From Heligmosomoides polygyrus polygyrus (lineage: Eukaryota > Nematoda > Chromadorea > Rhabditida > Heligmosomidae), in contig OX377205.1 of assembly GCA_947396885.1 (NCBI GenBank), positions 58,934,969-58,998,968 of the forward strand: DNA of 64,000 nt, given 5' to 3'. Below, piece after piece: positions 32,653-45,300 of this stretch. Every line of letters starts with the position of its first letter. The stretch's first letter is position 1. The notes beneath the pieces were generated by a model, which saw only the letters and a list, made by a program, of their open reading frames with translations, was not told where the DNA came from and searched no databases. A program made the translations under genes and the position numbers.

Positions 32653-33365
32653 ATGATTGAATTTATTTCGTTGTAAACTGTTTTTATCAATTAGTTCTGA
32701 TTCGTTTTTATTGAAACATACTGTGCATAACTGTGCTCACTGTACTACTTGTAATGTTTTTAACGATTAAATGTGCCATTTAGTATTTAAAGTAAATGTG
32801 AGTAACATGTTTATCACTACCGCTCATCGGGCTCCGCCCCAGTGTTGTGCATACACCCAACCAGGGTCTATATCTAGATATATTATTGTTCTATTGTATT
32901 CTAATATATAGGACACCTCGTTCTGAATGGTATGACTTAAAATGCTTAGGCAAGCAATATAGGACAAGCACCATTGAATAACAACCACAGGCATAACCTA
33001 GCGGTAACGCAAGTAGGCGCTCATGATCCTAATCTCCCGTGGCGCTCGAGTGCGGTACCGTCTTTAGAGGTTTACTCTTATGATACCGACCGGGCAGCCG
33101 GAATGTCGCCATGTCGTGGCTACTCCCACTGGAATTGTGTATATACCACGCATGTACCACTATTGTGGTTTCTACTATAACAAGGTGTGAATAAACCTTT
33201 GTTCCACTGAATAGTAACGCAACCCCATTGGATATATACCAAAGCATTATTTATTTAATTTCTTCATACATGGAAATTTGTGCAACAAAACAAACAAACG
33301 AGTAAGAGAAACTACGTAGCGAAGGCATAAATAAGTTCGAACAGAGCAGAGCAACACGGTGAGAA
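32653..33365. other. unassigned, AT-rich
   Basis: No gene supported. AATAAA occurs near 33190 and the stretch could include a worn LTR for the Gag-like ORF, but I could not find matching ends. Confidence 0.3.
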
Positions 33366-33798
33366 ATATTTTATTTATTCATTTATTTATTTATTCACAG
33401 CGTTGTGGTAGGCACACAGATCATAACAAAGCATTAAAATAGCAATACATACATTAGTAACGAAAAGTTTGTGAACTAGGTGGGCACCAGTAACTGAGAA
33501 CGGAGACAGTTATAGCAAGCAACGTTAGGCGACAATCAAGCGAACGAATGCTCAGACAACCCTAAGAGATTCTCGAATTGTGCTAGAAGTAAGTTGAATA
33601 CCCTCAAGATCCTATAGTTCAAGAATGTTGATCTGACTGCGGTCTTCGCTAATGGCCTCGGCATGGATTTATGTGCACCTTGTGGGCGAGAATCTTAAAA
33701 AGCTGGTTTTCTTTTACATTCAGGAGATTTTAACCCCAGCATCCTGTTTCTTTCTCCGCCATTTGGGATTAGCGAGTAGTCTATGTCAAAGCACCTCA

Positions 33799-35761
33799 GG
33801 TCTGATTGATACGCACTTAGGCGGACGCTCTGAGTCATCGCCCCGACCAATGGCGCGCGGCCGATGACTCATACTGTCTGTCTTCTAGCGATGTACAGCA
33901 GGTACAGCAGAAATCGTGGTGAGAAAACGTTCTTTCAGTTGTTTTATGTTCCGAAGAGGAGTACGCATGGCCTCTAAGCACTTGTAAACAGTACCCTTTT
34001 ACCCGTGTTGTATTCTGTTCTCGACTCTAGACTATAGCTATCAGGATTTTGTAGGAGTAGAATCATAATCCATCTGTCATGATTTAGGAAACAAAAATGC
34101 TCAGTATAATGAAAAACGAGGAGCTCTCCTATTTGTACACATGCAGTAGTTAGGCAGTCCTGAAAGCTACACAAAAGGTACTGTAGGAACTAGTGTCTTG
34201 CAGATCAATAAAACGTTTCATAATCCAAGGACAACAAGTGGTGCTCCCTCGTTTTAAGAACTTTAACTACACATTTGCTCACGAATTCACTGATTTCTTG
34301 GCCTTCCATATGGGACCGGCCGTAGTTAAAACTTTATAATTCAGTTCCTGGTTGGCAACACATGGAGATTGAATCTTCCCAAAATGAAAGGAAACAATAG
34401 GAAAGCAAGAATCTGTTTTGGCACCTCAGGAAACAAATGCACTGTGGACTAGATAAGGCTAATAGTAGCCTCGAGAATGAACACCTTTTCTGCCCAATAT
34501 ATCGAGAGTGCTCTCACTATCACCCGCTTCTTGACGAAAACTGAGGTGACGAATAGGTGGAGAATGGACTGAAGGTTAGCAGGGCTACTACTTTTCAAGT
34601 CTGCACTTCAAAACTAGACGAGAAGGTCGACATTAAGAGCGGTGTAATATTAAAATTTGAAGCAATCTACCACTATATAATTGAGTTAGCTCCCTGCCCT
34701 GTAGATGATGAGGCGTATCTCACTCAGGTTGGAAAACCGGCTGAGATACGCCTCGCGGAACCACGCGCAATCTCATAGAACCTCTTGCGACGCCTCCGCG
34801 TACCTCTCGCGGGCAACGTCTGCCGTTCAACATGGGATATTGTTGCATCAGAGGAAGCGCAGCTCCTGCTTGAAACAATGGCGTCTGCGCGCGATTCTGA
34901 GTGCCTGAATCCAGAAGACGGGTTCCCTTCGTCACACCACAACCGTCTGGAGTCAGACGAGGAGACATCGTCGTCCTACGACGAGGGATCGCATTCAGAA
35001 TTGAACATGAGATGCTGCTGCAGCAGAGGAAGCGCAGCCTACTCCTGCTTGACACAACGGCGTCTGCGCGCGTTTCTGAGTCCCTGAATCCAGAAGACGG
35101 GTTCCCTTCGTCACACCACAACCTTCTTGAGTCAGAAGATCGAAAAGAAAGGAAGCAGAGTTCACATCGTGGTCGTACGACGTCCGGCCGCATGCAGAAT
35201 TCAGCATTATCTCACGTTGAACGGAAAACTTTACCCGCGCCAGGTACGCCTCTGCGTATATCTCCCCAGTCCAGTATCTTCTCATGGTCAACTGTACATG
35301 GCCTGCCGCGAGTTCGACAGAAGTCACATCTGAAAATTTGGTTAACGCCAGGACTCAAGTCGATACCAAACGTAGTATTCACCGAGATGTTTCAGAAAAT
35401 GTTGTCTTTTTGTTGTTCTGTTACCAAAATTGTTTTGAAGATCACACGTACTTTTTGTGTGAGAGTATTTTCTGAGAACAAGGCTTAAACCTATAACCCC
35501 GCAAAGAGGGCAAGTGCGAGACACGCCGTTAGGCGTGTCGTAGCACTTGTTTGCTTATAATGACGTTTTTGCGCAGTTTTCGCCACTGCCGTAGGAAAAC
35601 AACTGCGTTTACTTCACACTATTCTCCTCAGTGCAGCTTATCCGGCTCCCATACCCTCCTTGTGGATGCGGACGTATGAGTCATCCGGCTGCTGGCCGGC
35701 CGCGTGCCATTGGTCGGCGCGATTACTCAGAGCGTCCGCCTAAGTGCGAATCAATCGGACC
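33799..35761. mobile_element. Mutator-like TIR element with 9-bp target duplication
   Basis: Both ends begin GGTCYGATTGATWCGCACTT then AGGCGGACGCTCTGAGT, a TIR of about 75 bp with imperfections. AGCACCTCA is repeated at 33790-33798 and 35762-35770. A 9-bp duplication and long TIRs are the signature of Mutator-like elements. The 1,963-bp interior carries no transposase I recognise, so it would be non-autonomous. The host site is a CR1 coding sequence, which proves the boundaries. Confidence 0.8.
34835..35140. repeat. two-unit tandem repeat inside the Mutator-like element
   Basis: AGAGGAAGCGCAGC to CCAGAAGACGGGTTCCCTTC appears at about 34848-34955 and again at about 35026-35133, a spacing near 180 bp. 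The flanks of the array (ACGTTGAACGG and CGTTCAACATGG) are partly inverted. Confidence 0.7.
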
Positions 35762-36168
35762 AGCACCTCATTACTGCTTGCGTATGAAATTATTCTGAAT
35801 TCTTTCCAGCATGCCCATGTCTTTCTTCTTGAGAGGGTTGAACATAGTTGTTTCGAACTCAGCTGTCGGCCGCACGTATGTTTTTTAAGCGCGCAAAAAG
35901 AGATCAGGATTATTGCTTTTCAAAACCTTGAGACGGTTGTAGGTGCAAAATTTGCCATTTTTATGGAGATTTGTAAAGAGCACCAAATTTTGGTTGAAAA
36001 AGTTAAAATATACCACATCAACTCGGCATTACTTTCGAGAGAGACGCAAGCATTGTTTCAACAGATCTACCTGGTAAGAATCTAAACTGGTTATTTGAGA
36101 TTATCTTATTAACTTCGAAATGCCTTAGAGTATGTTTTTTAACGATTTTTCAAACGTTCTGGCAAGAA

Positions 36169-36612
36169 CTAATGCATGCTTATTGAACGATAGTTACGAG
36201 GGAGGTTTAAAGGAGATTTCTTGGAAACAGGAGTGACGAACGCATGCTTCCACCTTCTGGGGACCTCAACTGTGATGAAGCTAAAATTGAAGATGTGCTC
36301 TAATGAATAAGCTATGTGGTCCAGAATCCTTTTGGGAAAACTCAATGGAATGAAGTCTGGGAAGAAAGAGCTAGATCTTGGACACTTCAAAAGAATTTCA
36401 TAAATGGGCTTCTTATGAAACCACAAGGAAAACTCCATCTGAAAAGCACTACGAGCGGGAACTGAATTTGAACCCATAATCGTTTGTGCCTGGCTTTGAA
36501 GCGGTTGCGAGTAAAAATTCGTGAGCGTTCCAAAATCTCTTATGAACTGTGAAGCTGAAGCCGCGTTCGTCAGTCGAAGAAGGGATGGTGTAATTGTTTG
36601 CACTACGCGCAT
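36169..36612 (-). pseudogene. CR1-like reverse transcriptase fragment
   Basis: PLNLPRNYRSISM and EVPRRWKHAFVTPVSKK match EVPIRWKHAFVTPIPKK and NYRPISI of the intact copy. HIAYSLEHIFNFSF matches YPLEHIFNASY. This is the fingers part only. It belongs to the old CR1 copy. Confidence 0.8.
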
Positions 36613-37140
36613 TAACGTATCTATAAAGTTTGTTTCGATCCGTGGATAGGAGAAGTTTCTTCTCTAACTAAACATGATATTTAAAGGTAGCTAACTCTCT
36701 CCAATTTTTTTTTGCTGTACACAGCATACTTACTCCAGTCACTTATATCGTTAGTTGTGGACGCCTTGTTCCATAAGCAGCTGCGATAGTGGCTCATCCT
36801 CTCGAGGTAGTTGTGAAGTCTTAGTTCGTTCTTGTTCACTCTGAGTGAAAAACAAATAACTCGAGGACGTGTTGGAGGATGGCAAAAAAGTTCTTACATT
36901 TCTCATCAACTGACTGCAGGTTATACATATAGGCTACCAATCGAGCCAACATTAGGGAGGTATTCCACAATTTCGTAATAATTCGCACCCATAAAGTCAC
37001 AAAATTTGGGCGACCTGTCTTAAAATAAATTTTGAAGGATACTGCAACATGATCGCTATTTCCTATAGGTGGATCAACGCAGACTTCGCCTACAAAATGT
37101 TTACAGTTGCATAAAACTAGGTAAAGTACAGTGACTTCTA

Positions 37141-38480
37141 TTAGGTTGAGTCATAAATTTTGCAACATTTCTGCTTTTTTTCTAGAATTCAAAGCAAACG
37201 CGTTAAAGTATTATATTCGTTTAAAAGCTCGTTTCCTAGCAATTATTTTGAGTTATGAATCGTTAATCTTCTTTGCGTTGTTGAAAAGCTTTATCCATTA
37301 GAACGATGACCACTCAGTGAGAAAAGTGTGTGATTTCATTTTCAATTAGTTCACAGCAGCAACCCAGCTACGGGATCAAGCACATTCAGGAAGTTAGAGG
37401 CAAGTTCACTCTTAACGGAGTAAATTATTGGAAAGGTATCAGCAGCTCCTTTCCGCCCAGAAAGGAACATAGACAAACCACTCCCGGGAAGACTAGCTGT
37501 TGTAAACCAAAGGGCGCCTCCGCGAATCCATCAAGTCGAATTCTTCTCAAGCCACACTATTACTGACCGCTGATCTCCACATCCTCCAGTGAACCACCGC
37601 TAATCGGCTGCAGTAGATTGGAAGGTCGCAAAAATCACCTTCGTCAGTGCCTCATGCTTTGAAGGAAATCCAAGTAAATCGCTGTGCTTCCGACTACCGA
37701 AAGCTCCTGCACTGGTTCAGGCGAGGGGCCTGAATCGTGTCTTCACCACGACAACCGCGAAGCCGAAAAGCAATGGCTGCAATGCAACGAGCCGGGATTC
37801 TGATGTCAAAACCGGAGCTCCACCGAAAGAAGGTCCTGGGGCCGTATGCTCCTCTACCCGGAGTCTCCCCCGATGAGGGATGGGATGTGATAAGATATGC
37901 TGACATTGATTGATTTTCCCCAAAACGGGCGAGCACGAGCATACGGCCCCTGCTGTGCGTTTGGTGGGTGTGTAGTGGTCCAGTGCATCGGGAGTGCTCC
38001 ACGTAGTCAGACCATCCTCGAAGCTCGCTTTTATCAACAACTCGACCAGTCCCAGCAAAAATTACTGGAGAAAGAAGTCGATATGAGCCGAAATTTCTTC
38101 CACCAGGGCAACGACCGACCGCTTGGGACGCTGCAGACGCTGGAGAAAATCTAGGAATTGGGCTGGGCCAAAATCAAGCAACCACCATACACCCTAGACA
38201 TTGCGCCGTCTGAGATTTATCTGCTTTGGTGGATGGATCACTTCCTGCATGGTAGGCGCTTCGCCGAAGTGGATGAGGTCACGGCGGCGGTATACGACTT
38301 CTTCACGTCGAAGCGGATCAAGTTCTGCAGAGATGTAATCCAATCATTTCATGAAAAGCGAAAGAAACTCATTGAGATGAAGGGCAATTACCTCAATTAA
38401 GTCACTCATTTTCCTTTTCTGGTATAATCTTTTCTTTGCTCGAAGACAAATTTGGCTGCAAAATTTATGACTCAATCTAA
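37141..38480 (+). mobile_element. mariner element, full length but dead
   Basis: TIRs TTAGGTTGAGTCATAAATTT and its complement (TTAGATTGAGTCATAAATTT) bound 1,340 bp, the usual mariner length, with TA at 37139-37140 and 38481-38482. The site is inside CR1 endonuclease text. Confidence 0.8.
37897..38400 (+). pseudogene. mariner transposase, C-terminal half
   Basis: ARFYQQLDQSQQKL, FHQGNDRPLGT (normally HQDNARPHT) and, after a stop at 38152-38154, QPPYTLDIAPSEIYLLWWMD, then FLHGRRFAEVDEVT. The second catalytic Asp reads Gly and the third (PSD) reads Glu. The protein would paste TA-flanked elements; this copy cannot. The N-terminal half is too degraded to follow. Confidence 0.8.
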
Positions 38481-38823
38481 TAGTAGGGAGGACACTAAGT
38501 GTACAAAGTCATGATTCAAACGAATCACAAAAACATTTGACGTCCGACATGAGGTGTTTAATAGATTGGAAATATTGAAATCACCAAGAACTGACTCAGA
38601 ACATGAGGAGAAGTCGCCAATTACTTTTGCCAGATGAACGAAACCAGCTGATTCGCAATTGGGTGCTCGTTACTCTCCAATTACAATGAACAACTTAGAG
38701 CGGAACCCTACATCACATACCAAGATCTCGTACATTTCTTCTACAGATTCATGGAAAACCTAATTACATTATAAGTAATTGTTCACGAGCAGTCACAAGA
38801 AATAGGAAACGATAAACTACTAA

Positions 38824-39139
38824 CTAAGACACGTCCTGAAGATACTGGTCGACACGTCTTGTGTTCATACAGTGAGTATGGTAATGTATGGTTTTTGGCA
38901 ACTTCAACAATTCCGTGCCAGCTCTACAAGTGATCGAAGAATGCTGATCGTATGCTGCTTTTCGGCCTAGGAAACTGGATCTTCCACTGCCTAAACCTTG
39001 TGCTAGAAGAAGAGAATGAATAAAATTCCTCGACGGGAAGGCCAACCAAGCCATTTATCAACTTGAAACCCATATAGATCACGAATTGAGAGATAATCTT
39101 TATATCATGCCACTCCAAGATTGGTAGAACAGACAGCAC
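38824..39139 (-). pseudogene. CR1-like ORF2, C-terminal fragment
   Basis: SQFVIYMGFKLINGLVG, then SITCRAGTELLKLPKTIHYH and RRVDQYLQDVS correspond to the last 80 residues of the intact ORF2 (NLIMIYKMVNGM..., RAGSEFLKFSKNITL, QVERYFQEDS). It is cut at 39117 by the palindrome. A degenerate plus-strand piece of the same family lies on the other side at 42262-42385. Confidence 0.75.
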
Positions 39140-42100
39140 TTAGGCTAACATTTCAGCGTTCTCGCTTTCTTCACAGTCAAAAACCTTATTCACCAAACGC
39201 CACTTTGTTTTACAGAAATCGTTCGAGAAGACCATTATACTGTAGAAACGGTGAGAGAGAACCAGGCCTGCCTTTGACAAGTGGAGTAGTAACGTCCACC
39301 GGGCACCCGCAGCTGGAAGTTAACGAGGGTAACTGAAGCTAAAGCCCTAGGCTGGCTCAAGCGTGGGGTGCGATTTCTGTCAAAAATTTACGACCCCCAC
39401 CAGAAGGGTCTTGGTACGACCCCCCCCCCCTCCCGCCTTCGAGAGAATCGATGGATTTCAATGTTAAGTTGTCTCTTATGTTGCAAACAATTTTAGAAAA
39501 TGTGATAAATCAAATAAATTAAAGCAAATAGATTAAATGAAGATGTTTTAGGCATGGCGACGACATGGAAACACCCTGAGCACCGCTTCTTCTACGAAAA
39601 GAAGACGTCATTTCTATTCGAATCGAATAATAATCAAATAAAAATTTAAATAGCTGTTGTATTAATTGTTGTGTATGGATTTCACCAAAAGTTAAGCTTC
39701 AGTTTGTAGCAGGAAAAAAATCAGGCCTCTCCTAAGCAGTCTTTCATCCGATCAGGTGGAGTGATTTTCCTGAAATTTTACTGAAATTTTTCAAAAGCAA
39801 AATGCTTCCTGAACAAGGCTACCACTGGAGCTGAAACTAGAGTTTACAACAGCACAGACTTTATTTAGCACTTGTTCAAAAAAATCAAGTCTTACCTATG
39901 CGGTCTTCCTTGCGATCAGGTGAGGTCATGCTCAATTTTTTTTCATAAATAAAGTTTTTCCCTGGATGGAACGATCTCTAAAACTAGCATGTAGCTTTAG
40001 AAAGCGATAATTTCTACTTTGTATACATTCTAGAATCCGCCCTTTCCTAAACGATTTTCCTTGTGATCAGGTGAGGTCATGCCCAATTTTTTTTTTCAAA
40101 AATAAAGATTTTTCTACCTGAACGGAACGATCTCTAAGGCTGACATGTAACTGTAACTTTGCCAAAAATCGCAGAGAAATCGCTCCCCTCCGGCCGCGCA
40201 TGAAGATCGTTTTTTTCAAAATTTGGTTTTGCATCCATAAGATAGAGCATTTTATCTAGTTTTCCGAATGTCACCCGCATTTGCACAGCTCTCAAAGATA
40301 GGCGAGTTATGATCGTTTAAGTGCGGGTATCGGCAATCTGCGGCCTCACAGGAAGGAGAGGTCTTACGAAGTAGCCGGCACTTAAATGATCATAACTCGC
40401 TTATTTTTGAGAGATGTGCAAATGCGGGCGGCACTCGGAAAACTAGGGAAGATGCTCCTTTCGATGATCACAAAACCGGTTTTCAAAAACGGCATCTTCA
40501 TGCGCGCCCGGGGTGTGCGACTTTCGGCAAGTATTTCCGCAAAAAATCGTAGAGAAATTGCATCCTCCGCCCGCGCATGAAGATAATTTTTTCAAAACTT
40601 GATTCTGTTTTAAGAAGATAGGGCATTTTCTCTAGTTTTCTGATGCTGCTCGCATTTGCACAGATCTCGAAAATTACTGAGTTACGTCCATTTTTGTAAA
40701 ATCAGTCCAATTTTTTCGAGCAAAAATCGCATCCCCCGGCCGCGCATGGAGGTGCCTTTTTTGAAAGGCGCTTTTGTGGTCGTTAGAAAGAAAATTTCTT
40801 CTGTTTTTTGAATGTCACCAAGGATTTGCATAACTCTCAAATTTTTGCATTTTTTTGCATAACTCTCAAATTTTTGCTGCATTTTTTTATTATGTACCAA
40901 TCAAAAGTTGAGCTTTTGTGAAGCTACATTTCGTTTCTAGAGATCGTTCCGTTTAGGTAAAAAAAATCATTATTTTTGAAAAAAATTGGGTATGACCTCA
41001 CCTGATCGCAAGGAAATCGCTTAAAAAAGGGTTGATTCTAGAATATATAAAAAATAAAAATTAAAGTTGTCTTCAGTTACATGTCAATTTTAGAGATCGT
41101 TCCGTTCAGGTAGAAAAATCTTTATTTTTGAAAAAAATTGGGCATGACCTCACCTGATCACAAGGAAAATCGTTTAGGAAAGGGCGGATTCTAGAATGTA
41201 TACAAAGTAGAAATTATCGTTTTCTAAAGCTACATGCTAGTTTTAGAGATCGTTCCATCCAGGAAAAAACTTTATTTATGAAAAAATTGAGCATGACCTC
41301 ACCTGATCGCAAGGAAGACCGCATAGGTAAGACTTGATTTTTTTGAACAAGTGCTAAATAAAGTCTGTGCTGTTGTAAACTTTAGTTTCAGCTCTAGTGG
41401 TAGCCTTGTCCAGGAAGCATTTTGCTTTCGAAAAATTTCAAGAAAAATTCCAGAAAAATCACTCCACCTGATCGAATGAAAGGTTGCTTAGGAGAGGCCT
41501 GATTTTTTCCTGCTACAAACTGAAGCTTAACTTTTAGTGAAATCCAGACACAACAATTAATACAACAGCCATTTAAATTTTTGTTTGATTATTATTCGAT
41601 TCGAATAGAAATGACGTCTTCTTTCCGTAGAAGAAGCGGTGCTCAGGGTGTTGCCATGTCGTCGCCATGCCTAAAAAATCTTCATTCAATCGATTTATTT
41701 GCTTTAAAATTTCATTAATTAAATAATAATAATTATTTTTTATTATTTACAAACCTCTTCTGACAATGCTTGCGAAAAAAAACCATTCATCCAAGGAATT
41801 TTTTCCTTCGGAGCCATGTCGAAGTACGACCTCCTCCCCACCTTGAGCCAAAGTACGACACCCCTGCGATTCTCGCACCCCACGCTTGAGCCTGGCTCTA
41901 GGGACTCCCCGCCTAGGGAAGCTCCTTGGTCATGAACCCTCAAATGTCTTCAAATGGTGCTAGCTCCTTCGTCACTGCTACATATTCATCCTTGGATAGT
42001 CCCTTGGGCTTTAGCTTTAGTCACACTCGTTAACTTCCAGCTGCGGAAGCCCGGTAGACGTTACTAGTCCACTTGCTAAAGATTAGCCATCCTGGTCTCT

Positions 42101-42325
42101 ATTAACCGTAGTTTCTTTGGTGGTCTTCTCAAACGATTTCTATGAAAAGAAATGGCGTTTGGAAAAGTGCTTAAGTTTTCGGATTGATATCGTCTCATTC
42201 CAGGCTATGAAGAAGGCGAGAACGTCAAAACGTTAGCCTGAGTGCTGCCTGTTCTACAAAAATTGGAGTGGCCTGATATAAGGATTGTCTCTCAATATCG
42301 TGAAATGCTATGCCAAGAATTATCG
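39060..42325. repeat. 3.2-kb palindrome (inverted duplication) with Penelope-type ends
   Basis: 39116-40160 is mirrored by about 40880-42262, with matching blocks throughout, e.g. GGCATGGCGACGACATGG (39553) against CCATGTCGTCGCCATGCC (41654). Both outer ends carry a Penelope-type end motif (minus at 39144-39180, GCTGAAATGTTAGCC; plus at 42206-42241, AACGTCAAAACGTTAGCC) and adjoin CR1 tail text. The arms contain three diverged units of about 130 bp each, marked by GATCAGGTGAGGTCATG. No gene. Confidence 0.7.
40160..40850. repeat. about 155-bp repeats at the palindrome centre
   Basis: Four units marked by CCGGCCGCGCATGAAGATCG-like text and TTTTCTAGTTTTCCGAATG: about 40165-40330 (+), 40380-40535 (-), 40540-40695 (+) and 40705-40850 (+, diverged). 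Confidence 0.6.
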
Positions 42326-42389
42326 AGAGCCGAACGCGGCATAATTAGATAGTAACTTCTTCTACGATACATACAATACCGCTCATGAC

Positions 42390-45300
42390 TACAGTGCCGC
42401 ACATGCCACTGCGTCGAACAAGTACAAGCGGCGCAAAAGGGCGCCGGAGAGCGCCGTTTTCCGCTCGCCACGCGTCTCGTGTGAGGCAAGTCGCGTTAGG
42501 GAGCTGCGCCCTCAACTTCTGGACGTTAGACTGATGGAAGGAGCCTATCCAGACGTTTGCACGAGCATGGGCTGCTGTTTGGAACTAACTGCCGGCATGT
42601 CGCAAAGGCTCACATTTTACAGAGCTATCGAGCTCAGAACACGCATTGACCTAGCTACGATTGTTTTAGTTGAGCTTTCCTTCAAAATACTTATATCGTC
42701 AAATAACGCACATATTCGGAATCTCCGTGAGGTCAGCTTACAGTGATCTAAAAACTATTCAGTAATTTTCCGAAAAAGTCGTTTAATGACCTATATACCT
42801 GCCGCGGCGACCGTCTTGCTCGCTGGAGATAATTACGCCCAGAGGATATGGCTCAATTGCTTCAACACCCGCACTTCCGCAACAGAGCTATCGGAATTTA
42901 TATTGTCCAGTTCTGGTTTCGAATCTGAATTCTTAATGTAATTTCCATTATTTCGATAGGAAGTATTGCAATCTTTGTACGACTCTAGGCATCCACTAGT
43001 TATGTAGCAAGAAAAAGACGTTGCTCCCTCATAATCCTAGTTTTCAGCATGCACCAAGGAAAACCTAACTTATGAGGTGCACAAAGTAACCAATGCGTTC
43101 AGTATATCACAATTTCCCCTTCCTAATGTTGGGTAGAGATAAGAATTTTTATGTAAAACCATTGTATCCCGACATTTTGTTGCAACAGTTGTCTTTCTTC
43201 GCAAATGACGGACGATAACAATTTCCTTGTGGCAGTTGAGAAGATGAAGTTGCTTTGGTGCATAGTCGACTTACTGCACTTGAGAACGGGATTTATTGTG
43301 AAAACAAAGGGACACCGTTTCGTTTGAACACTCTCTCAAAGTGCCTGATTTCGAACGAAATTTAGGAGACGGCCTATTTTTCTCGATCGCTTCGTTGTGC
43401 TATCTCTGTTTAAAAAAAAATTTTCATATTTTCTCTCCGTATAGCTAGCTATCCACCAAATGTAAAATTGTGCAAATCGAAAGTAATCAATTTTTACTGT
43501 TTTCATCCCATAGCAGAGCTCCAGGTCGAATGAGACCGCATCGTAGCGTAGGCCGGTGGAGCGAGCCAGGCATCCCTCTTGCCATAACGTAAAAATAATT
43601 TAAAAAGAGAGACATGTTCATCAAAAGAAGAAGGTGAGCTCCAACGTGGTCTTGCTTGTGTACGTCATCGTTCTTCTATGGTCAATATTGGGCGACGCCG
43701 TGCCACAGGAGGTGTGAAACACTGATTAGGCGATATACGGTGTCTTCTGGAGGCACAAAGGTCGTCGATGCAGGCGAGTGGGCTAGCTCTATGGAACCAA
43801 AGGACGCTTTTTCCGCCGACCGAAAGACACGGCTGGTAGTGTATTTTGTGGAATTTTAGAGGAGACAGCACTCCATGTGGGAGAGGATGTAGAAAATATA
43901 TTCCAACGGTTTATAAGCTCTAGCTGCCCGATTGTTCGTAAGAACATAATTATTACTGTGGTATTTCGTTGGAAAAAGTTGAAAATGTTGAAAACGGCGG
44001 AAGCTTTCGGTCTGACCTAATAGAAAGGCATAACAGTGGGTCGTAAATGGCGTTTTTGAAAACCTAAACGCAAAAGTCAAAATAACTAGCAGTGGTGCAG
44101 TAAAATTACCAGATGTTAATTGATGGAATGTAACTACTCCTATTTATAGGTAGATGTGGCAGCGCTAAAGGGCCTCACACCTAGGTGCAAGAAGGATGCC
44201 TGGCTCGCTCCACCGGCCTACGCTACGATGCGGTCTCATTCGACCTGGAGCTCTGCTATGGGATGAAAACAGTAAAAATTGATTACTTTCGATTTGCACA
44301 ATTTTACATTTGGTGGATAGCTAGCTATACGGAGAAAAAATATGAAAATTGTTTTTTAAACAGAAATAGCACAACGGAGCGATCGAGAAAAATAGGCCGT
44401 CTCCTAAATTTCGTTCGAAATCAGGCACTTTGAGCGAGTGTTCCAAACGAAACGGTGTCCCTTTGTTTTCACAATAAATCCCGTTCTCAAGTGCAGTAAG
44501 TCGACTATGCACCAAAGCAACTTCATCTTCTCAACTGCCACAAGGAAATTGTTATCGTCCGTCATTTACGAAGAAAGACAACTGTTGCAACAAAATGTCG
44601 GGATACAATGGTTTTACATAAAAATTCTTATCTCTACCCAACATTAAGAAGGGGAAATTGTGATATACTGAACGCATTGGTTACTTTGTGCACCTCATAA
44701 GTTTGGTTTTCCTTGGTGCGTGCTGAAAACTAGGATTATGAGGGAGCAACGTCTTTTTTTTGCTACATAACTAGTAGATGCCTAGAGTCGTACAAAGATA
44801 CAATACCAGCCCTATCTTTTGTCCATTCGGCGCAAAAGTGCGTTTTTTGCGCCGTTTTGGGCGAGAAAGCGCCGCTTTCTAATAAAATGCTTCCAAAGCA
44901 ACCATTTCTGAAAAGAATGTCATATTCGTAATGGTGAGCAGATTTCCTATCCGATGATGTGCAAACTAGGTGTATAATTTTCATATGAAAATCTTATAAA
45001 CTGGTGGTTACTGTATTGGCCCAAGGAGTACGGTCGGTTTATGGCCTCTCCCTGCTCCCTCGAGATAATTACCTCCTGAGGACCTTTTTGCTTTGGGGGC
45101 AGTCTGCTGGAAGATTCTACTGCATTGTACTGATTCTAATGATCCTGATCAGCACCCAACAGACGCCTTTCCAACGAGGACTCAACACTGGACAGAGGAG
45201 CCCTAGTAGGCCTAAACATTCCCAGGCGACTGTCAGCAGTCTGAAGTGTAATTTCTTCAAAAAGCTCCAGATTGGGGCTCCGAGCAGGACTCTGGTTTGC

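Larger units (their letters stand above)
33366..38760 (-). mobile_element. old CR1-like copy broken by two later insertions
   Basis: Pieces in 5'-3' order on the minus strand: endonuclease end with VLGDFNISN (about 38485-38640); a mariner (37141-38480); CVDPPIGNSDHVAVSFK (about 37000-37137); RT middle (36169-36612); KTYVRPTAEF and ERIQNNFIRK (about 35771-35900); a Mutator-like element (33799-35761); the tail from FDIDYSLIPNG (33789 down) to an AAAT-type tail at 33366-33400. Removing the insertions restores the order seen in the intact element, with a frameshift at the junction and many stops. Confidence 0.75.
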
